Positions 60,282-64,000 of a DNA stretch of 64,000 nucleotides are shown piece by piece; position 1 is the first letter of the stretch, and the number at the start of each line of letters is the position of its first letter. The notes beneath the pieces were generated by a model. It saw only the letters and a list, made by a program, of their open reading frames with translations. It was not told where the DNA came from and made no database searches. The stretch is from Serratia sp. PL17 (lineage in GTDB: Bacteria > Pseudomonadota > Gammaproteobacteria > Enterobacterales > Enterobacteriaceae): assembly GCF_017832355.1 (NCBI RefSeq), contig NZ_JAFIBY010000005.1, positions 124,001 to 188,000 of the forward strand, written 5' to 3'. The translations under genes and the position numbers were made by a program.

Positions 60282-60653
60282 TTATTCCGCTTGGGCTTGC
60301 TTAAGCTCTGCTTGAGCTTCAGCCAGCTTTTTCTGTTTCTTGGCGACTTTTTCCAGATTGCCGGTCTGCTGAGCTTCTTTCAGCTCTTGCTGACGCTCAG
60401 TCACTTTGCGTTGTTTTTCGTCAATTTTTTTCTGACGATCGGCCTGCAGACTGGCCGGTGTGCAATGGGTTTGCACTTCATTCAACGCTTTCTTCAAACC
60501 GGCAACACGCTGGGTATTACCGTGTTGGGTAGCGTAATCGATCTGTTGTTGAATATTTTGTGCCTTGATGGCACAGCCGTCCTCTGCTGCAAACGACAGG
60601 GCAGGGAGGGCGAATAATGGGAGAGCCAGTAACATCGATTGGCGTAATTTCAT
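60282..60653 (-). CDS. yqjC: Exported YqjC-family protein (DUF1090)
   Basis: A 123-residue precursor with a signal peptide ending ALSFA. The mature protein is a charged coiled coil (KKIDEKQRKVTERQQELKEAQQTGNLEKVAKKQKKLAEA) with two cysteines (DGCAIKAQ and THCTPASL). It is periplasmic. Function unknown. Precedes the yqjDEK genes on the same strand. Confidence 0.94.
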   Translation of the reverse strand: MKLRQSMLLALPLFALPALSFAAEDGCAIKAQNIQQQIDYATQHGNTQRVAGLKKALNEVQTHCTPASLQADRQKKIDEKQRKVTERQQELKEAQQTGNLEKVAKKQKKLAEAQAELKQAQAE

Positions 60654-60872
60654 GCTATCAGTTCCTTGTTAATGGGATGCATTGGCACACATCCACCGTT
60701 CCAGACTGCCACAAAGGCAGTGCGACAGGAGTCTTACGCTGCTGACTGACGCTAACCTTTAGCATAGCCATAAATCGTGAAGACCCCAAAGAATCCGCCA
60801 CAGTTGAGTCTTGATTGGTGATTAATTGAGCTGCGGACGATATGAAAGGAAAACCCTTCATATGAAGGGGTA

Positions 60873-61244
60873 TTATCCCAGATTGAGTGGGGCGCGCGCA
60901 AATTCACGCACCCAATGGGTAGGAACAGGTGATTCGCTCAGGGCGATAATGTATCCCGGCGGCAGAATGGTTTGCAGTGCCTCACGTGCCAACAATTGTT
61001 GTTCGGGTGAGTCCAAGCGAATCACCAAACCATCGCCCTCCGGGGTAATGCTTTTGATGCGAATACCACGCTGATCCAAGCGTTGATAAACATAAAAACC
61101 GTCGGGCAGCGAAAGGCCTTGCTGGCCAGCACGAATGCGAAGTTCGCTTTCAGTGCGCACCATGCAAGGCACCAAGAGCGTGGCGAGCGCCAGCAAAGCG
61201 AGCGCAATCAGCAGAACATACTGCCAGCGCGGGCGCTTTGTCAT
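60873..61244 (-). CDS. mzrA: EnvZ/OmpR modulator MzrA
   Basis: A 123-residue bitopic inner-membrane protein: one N-terminal helix (YVLLIALALLALATLLVPCM) and a periplasmic domain with the family block GIRIKSITPEGDGLVIRLDSPEQ and LPPGYIIA. In E. coli MzrA binds EnvZ and links CpxA and EnvZ signalling. Its ATG (61242-61244) overlaps the yqjA stop as TGATG, so the genes are translationally coupled. Confidence 0.95.
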   Translation of the reverse strand: MTKRPRWQYVLLIALALLALATLLVPCMVRTESELRIRAGQQGLSLPDGFYVYQRLDQRGIRIKSITPEGDGLVIRLDSPEQQLLAREALQTILPPGYIIALSESPVPTHWVREFARAPLNLG

Positions 61245-61924
61245 CACGCCCCTTTCCCCTGATTTTGGCTGTCTGAGCGTTTCTTACGCCACAGCACAAT
61301 CAACGAGCCGACCAGCCCGACAACCAGTAACACTAACGGCAGCAGCATCAGGCAGAACATTAACTGGTCTTCATATTTGCGAAACACGGGGGTCTTGCCC
61401 AACGCAAAGCCCAGAGACGTCAGGATCACCACCCACAGCAGGCCACTCATCCAGTTAAAGAACTGGAAACGCGCATTGCTCAAACCGGAGAGGCCGGCAA
61501 TGGTTGGCAGCAGGGTACGGACAAACGCCAGGAAACGACCAACCAACAGGGCGGAAAGCCCGTGACGGTGGAACAATTGATGCGCGCGTTGGTGATAGTG
61601 CGCCGGCAGATGCGATAGCCAGCCCTGCACCGTTCGCGTATTGCCGAGCCACTTACCTTGTATGTAGCTGACCCAGCACCCCAGGCTGGCGGCGACGGTC
61701 AGGATAAAAATGGTGAGCGGGAAATTCATGGTGCCTTTGGCGATCAACACGCCAACCAGGATCAGCAAGCTGTCGCCCGGCAGAAACGCCGCGGGCAGCA
61801 GGCCATTTTCCAGGAACAGGATCATAAACAGCAGGACGTAGAGGGTCCACACGAGCGAAGGGTTCGCCAGCGTCTCAAAATCCTGCTGCCATAAGGCATG
61901 TAACAGTTCTTTAATGATGTCCAT
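61244..61924 (-). CDS. yqjA: DedA-family membrane protein YqjA
   Basis: A 226-residue DedA protein with the characteristic [20 protein letters not shown] loop and [19 protein letters not shown] re-entrant region. YqjA supports membrane-potential and drug or pH tolerance in E. coli and is in the Cpx regulon together with mzrA. Upstream of mzrA in the same transcript. Confidence 0.96.
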   Translation of the reverse strand: MDIIKELLHALWQQDFETLANPSLVWTLYVLLFMILFLENGLLPAAFLPGDSLLILVGVLIAKGTMNFPLTIFILTVAASLGCWVSYIQGKWLGNTRTVQGWLSHLPAHYHQRAHQLFHRHGLSALLVGRFLAFVRTLLPTIAGLSGLSNARFQFFNWMSGLLWVVILTSLGFALGKTPVFRKYEDQLMFCLMLLPLVLLVVGLVGSLIVLWRKKRSDSQNQGKGA

Positions 61925-62064
61925 CCGGTGTTCCTAAAACGTCATTGTTTGTTTGTGTCTCAGCGGCGGATCGGAAGTGGGCGAAGAGCGCGCGGGCGAT
62001 CCTGACTGCTGGTAACGATGAAACGGCGTTGCTTTTTAGTGGGTTCTAATCGGTGCGACACCGG

Positions 62065-62499
62065 TCAAGAGTGGTAAGTCAGCGTGCCACGGTAAAGCAT
62101 ATTACTTTCTTTCCAGCCACCCAGCCTGTTCTGCCGCTGCGGGGCGTGCAGTGCCCAATTGACCTGGGCAAGCCGGTTTAGCGCAGGTGAGGTCTGGCGC
62201 GGGAGCCGAGTGCGGTAGCCTAAGGTTGTGGTCTGAGTATAGACCGGCAGCCATTGGGCTGAGGCTGTCAATGAACCGGGGTAAGAATGCACCCGCGGCA
62301 ACAGGAGCGGCACCTTGCCGGGCGGTTTGCGCCGCAGTTCTGCAGGTGACTGGTAAACCAAGTCAGAAGAGGAAAGCGTTGTATCAGTGAGCAATGGCTG
62401 GCTGTTCAATGCTGTGGGAGTCGTCGCGCATAGCTTTTGGCCGGAGACCGAACCGGTCCAGCAGAAAAGAGCAATAAGCATGGCAAACAACCAGCGCAT
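62065..62499 (-). CDS. Possible exported hypothetical protein
   Basis: A 144-residue frame with a plausible signal peptide (MRWLFAMLIALFCWTGSVSG). The mature part is Pro/Leu/Thr-rich (ELRRKPPGKVPLLLPRVHSYPG) with one cysteine near the cleavage site (KLCATTP). I do not recognise it. The ribosome-binding site is weak (GGGA well upstream). It fills the gap between yqjA and exuR in the same orientation. It may be genuine and lineage-specific or spurious. Confidence 0.45.
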   Translation of the reverse strand: MRWLFAMLIALFCWTGSVSGQKLCATTPTALNSQPLLTDTTLSSSDLVYQSPAELRRKPPGKVPLLLPRVHSYPGSLTASAQWLPVYTQTTTLGYRTRLPRQTSPALNRLAQVNWALHAPQRQNRLGGWKESNMLYRGTLTYHS

Positions 62500-62685
62500 T
62501 TATTCGCGTCCCGCCCCGTAGCAGAGGGTAAAAAAAGTGGCTCAACTCTAACAAAATAGCACGATTGGCAACAGGGAAATCTACGTTGCCATCGGTGAAA
62601 TACTACACGGCAAACTGCGGTTCAGGCATCGATTCAGCGGATTTTACAATACCTGACATAACCCGACGATTTTTGACCGCCTGGG

Positions 62686-63462
62686 CTATTTATTTTCTGC
62701 GGGTGCATTGTCCAGATGCACCACCGGATTATCGGCGAACAGATAGCGGTCAGCGTTATATTCGAAGTCGTCGCTGGTGGCGTTGAACAGCATCTGCTTG
62801 GTGTTTTCCAGGTGTTGCCACATGGCCAGTTTGGCAGCATGGGGATCTTTGCGAATCAACGCCTTAAGGATCTGATCGTGATCGTCACACCAACTGGCAA
62901 TTGAGCGATCGTCGATGTGTTCATGCAGCTTGATCCAATAAGGGTTATTGACGCGTTGCACCCACATTTTTTCTACGATTGTGGCCATGGCGGTGTTTTG
63001 GGTAGCGAGCGCCACCTGCACGTGGAATTTCAGATCCCACTGTGAATCACGAAAGCGATCTTCCTTACGGGCTTGCTCCTGAATCTCCATCAATTGAACG
63101 ATGTCTTGCTTGGTGACTTGGGTAGCCGCAAATTCCGCAATATTACTTTCGATCAGTTGGCGCGCCTGCAGAAGCTCAAAGGGGCCGGCGGTGGCGAACT
63201 CAATGCTGTCGCCCGGCACGACCAGATTTTTCTGCTGGTTGGACATCACGTGGATCCCGGAGCCTTTTCGTACGTCAACGTAGCCTTCCACTTCCAGCAT
63301 GATGATGGCCTCCCGCACTACGGTACGGCTGACATTCATTTCTTCGGCAATGTAACGCTCGGCCGGCAGTTTATCGCCCACAGGGTATCGGCCACTTTCA
63401 ATACGTTGCTTAAGCTCGGCGGCCAGTTGTTGGTACAGGCGTCTGGTTTCAGTGAATTCCAT
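62686..63462 (-). CDS. exuR: Hexuronate regulator ExuR (GntR/FadR family)
   Basis: A 258-residue GntR/FadR-type repressor. The winged HTH ([29 protein letters not shown]) is followed by an FCD ligand domain with metal-binding histidines ([35 protein letters not shown]). Very close to E. coli ExuR, which represses exuT, uxaCA and uxaB and responds to glucuronate and galacturonate derivatives. Adjacent to exuT as in E. coli. Confidence 0.96.
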   Translation of the reverse strand: MEFTETRRLYQQLAAELKQRIESGRYPVGDKLPAERYIAEEMNVSRTVVREAIIMLEVEGYVDVRKGSGIHVMSNQQKNLVVPGDSIEFATAGPFELLQARQLIESNIAEFAATQVTKQDIVQLMEIQEQARKEDRFRDSQWDLKFHVQVALATQNTAMATIVEKMWVQRVNNPYWIKLHEHIDDRSIASWCDDHDQILKALIRKDPHAAKLAMWQHLENTKQMLFNATSDDFEYNADRYLFADNPVVHLDNAPAENK

Positions 63463-63504
63463 AGTGAATGCTCTTAGGGTAGAGAGGGGGCATAACCATA
63501 GATT

Positions 63505-63514
63505 TGTTATACCA
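63505..63514. promoter_or_regulatory. Candidate ExuR/UxuR operator
   Basis: TGTTATACCA upstream of exuR differs by one base from the GntR-type hexuronate palindrome TGGTATACCA. It lies 43 bp before the exuR start, fitting autoregulation. Inferred from sequence only. Confidence 0.45.
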
Positions 63515-63549
63515 CTTATCCGGTGGAGCTACCAGTGACGGCTAGGGAG

Positions 63550-63571
63550 CGCCCGGCGCGGTGGCCGGGCG
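63550..63571 (-). terminator. GC hairpin after exuT
   Basis: CGCCCGGC-GCGGT-GGCCGGGCG lies just downstream of the exuT stop. No T-tract follows, so it is a weak or Rho-assisted terminator. Confidence 0.4.
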
Positions 63572-63577
63572 GCGGGA

Positions 63578-64000
63578 TTAACTGCGTGCGGGTTCCGGTT
63601 GCAGGGCATCTTCTGTCGGCGGGGTTGCCGGTCGATTTTGCAAGAGTGTCCAGATAGCAATGGCGCCGAGAATATCGAATACCGACAGCGCTGCAAACAA
63701 TGGGCTGAACCCCAGAGTGTCTGCCAATGCACCGACCACCAGAGCAAACAGCGTGCTGGCGGTCCAGGCAGCCATGCCGGTCAGGCCATTGGCGGTGGCG
63801 ACCTCGTTGCGACCAAAGACGTCAGAAGACAGGGTAATCAGTGCCCCGGACAGTGCCTGATGAGCAAAACCGCCGACGCATAACAGCGCGATAGCCGCAT
63901 AAGGGCTCGTGAACAAACCGATCATGCCGGGGCCAATCATGAGCACCGCACCCAGAGTGACCACCAGTTTGCGCGACACGATCAGGTTCACCTTAAAGTG
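63578..64000 (-). CDS. exuT: Hexuronate transporter ExuT, C-terminal part
   Basis: The last 140 residues of an MFS sugar-acid permease, entering from the right edge without its start. The visible part (VNLIVSRKLVVTLGAVLMIG; GGFAHQALSGALITLSSDVF; GRNEVATANGLTGMAAW) is nearly identical to E. coli ExuT, the proton symporter for glucuronate and galacturonate. No damage is seen in the visible part. Confidence 0.96.
   Translation of the reverse strand, partial: HFKVNLIVSRKLVVTLGAVLMIGPGMIGLFTSPYAAIALLCVGGFAHQALSGALITLSSDVFGRNEVATANGLTGMAAWTASTLFALVVGALADTLGFSPLFAALSVFDILGAIAIWTLLQNRPATPPTEDALQPEPARS

Noticed and set aside
60658-60861. 67-codon minus-strand frame between yqjC and mzrA
   Set aside because: No recognisable family and no signal peptide or motif; probably a chance frame.

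Overview
The window is ordinary chromosomal DNA of a Gram-negative enterobacterium, most likely a Serratia or a very close relative. The evidence is gene-by-gene similarity and synteny with Escherichia coli core clusters (rpoN-hpf-ptsN-rapZ-npr, lptCAB-kdsCD, mlaFEDCB-ibaG-murA, degQ-degS, rplM-rpsI-sspAB, gltBD, arcB-arcZ-elbB-mtgA, dolP-diaA-yraN-lpoA-rsmI-rnpB, yhaKJ, yqjABCDEKFG, exuR-exuT), an exact ERIC core, and Serratia-type accessory genes between these blocks. I see no prophage, insertion sequence, tRNA, rRNA operon or CRISPR array.

Layout: 1-3.2 kb holds darP (partial), pmbA, a 127-bp ERIC element, cytochrome b562 and an AraC-type regulator. At 3.5-6.6 kb is a tightly coupled three-gene accessory operon: an FAD/NAD(P)-binding oxidoreductase, a formyltransferase with an intact N-H-D triad, and a TauE/SafE-like permease. 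rnk follows, with a terminator-containing (attenuator) leader.

The main accessory locus is 7.5-16.4 kb. It encodes a lone PRD protein, a glycine-rich SFCGS protein, DUF4312, two multispanning membrane proteins (DUF4311, DUF4310), an amidohydrolase/deacetylase, a DgaE-like PLP ammonia-lyase, a DgaF-like aldolase, an exported lactonase-like beta-propeller and a BglG/MtlR-type regulator with PRD, EIIB-like and EIIA domains. My inference is that this is an uptake and catabolic system for an N-acylated amino-sugar acid, in which the usual mannose-family PTS permease of the dga operon is replaced by an uncharacterised SFCGS/DUF4312/4311/4310 module.

The remainder is conserved: nitrogen-PTS and sigma-54 (16.4-20 kb); LPS transport and Kdo synthesis (20.1-23.5 kb); retrograde phospholipid transport and peptidoglycan synthesis (24.9-29.7 kb); periplasmic proteases (29.8-32.3 kb); division factors ZapG and ZapE; ribosomal proteins and stringent starvation proteins; glutamate synthase (37.8-43.7 kb); the ArcB sensor with the antisense-oriented ArcZ sRNA overlapping its 3' end (48.75 kb); outer-membrane lipoproteins and LpoA; RNase P RNA (55.1 kb); the YhaJ/YqjF/YqjG region; MzrA/YqjA; and ExuR with the 3' part of exuT at the right edge. 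Several intergenic gaps hold palindromic repeats with TATACCC-like ends, one of them directly abutting the zapE start.
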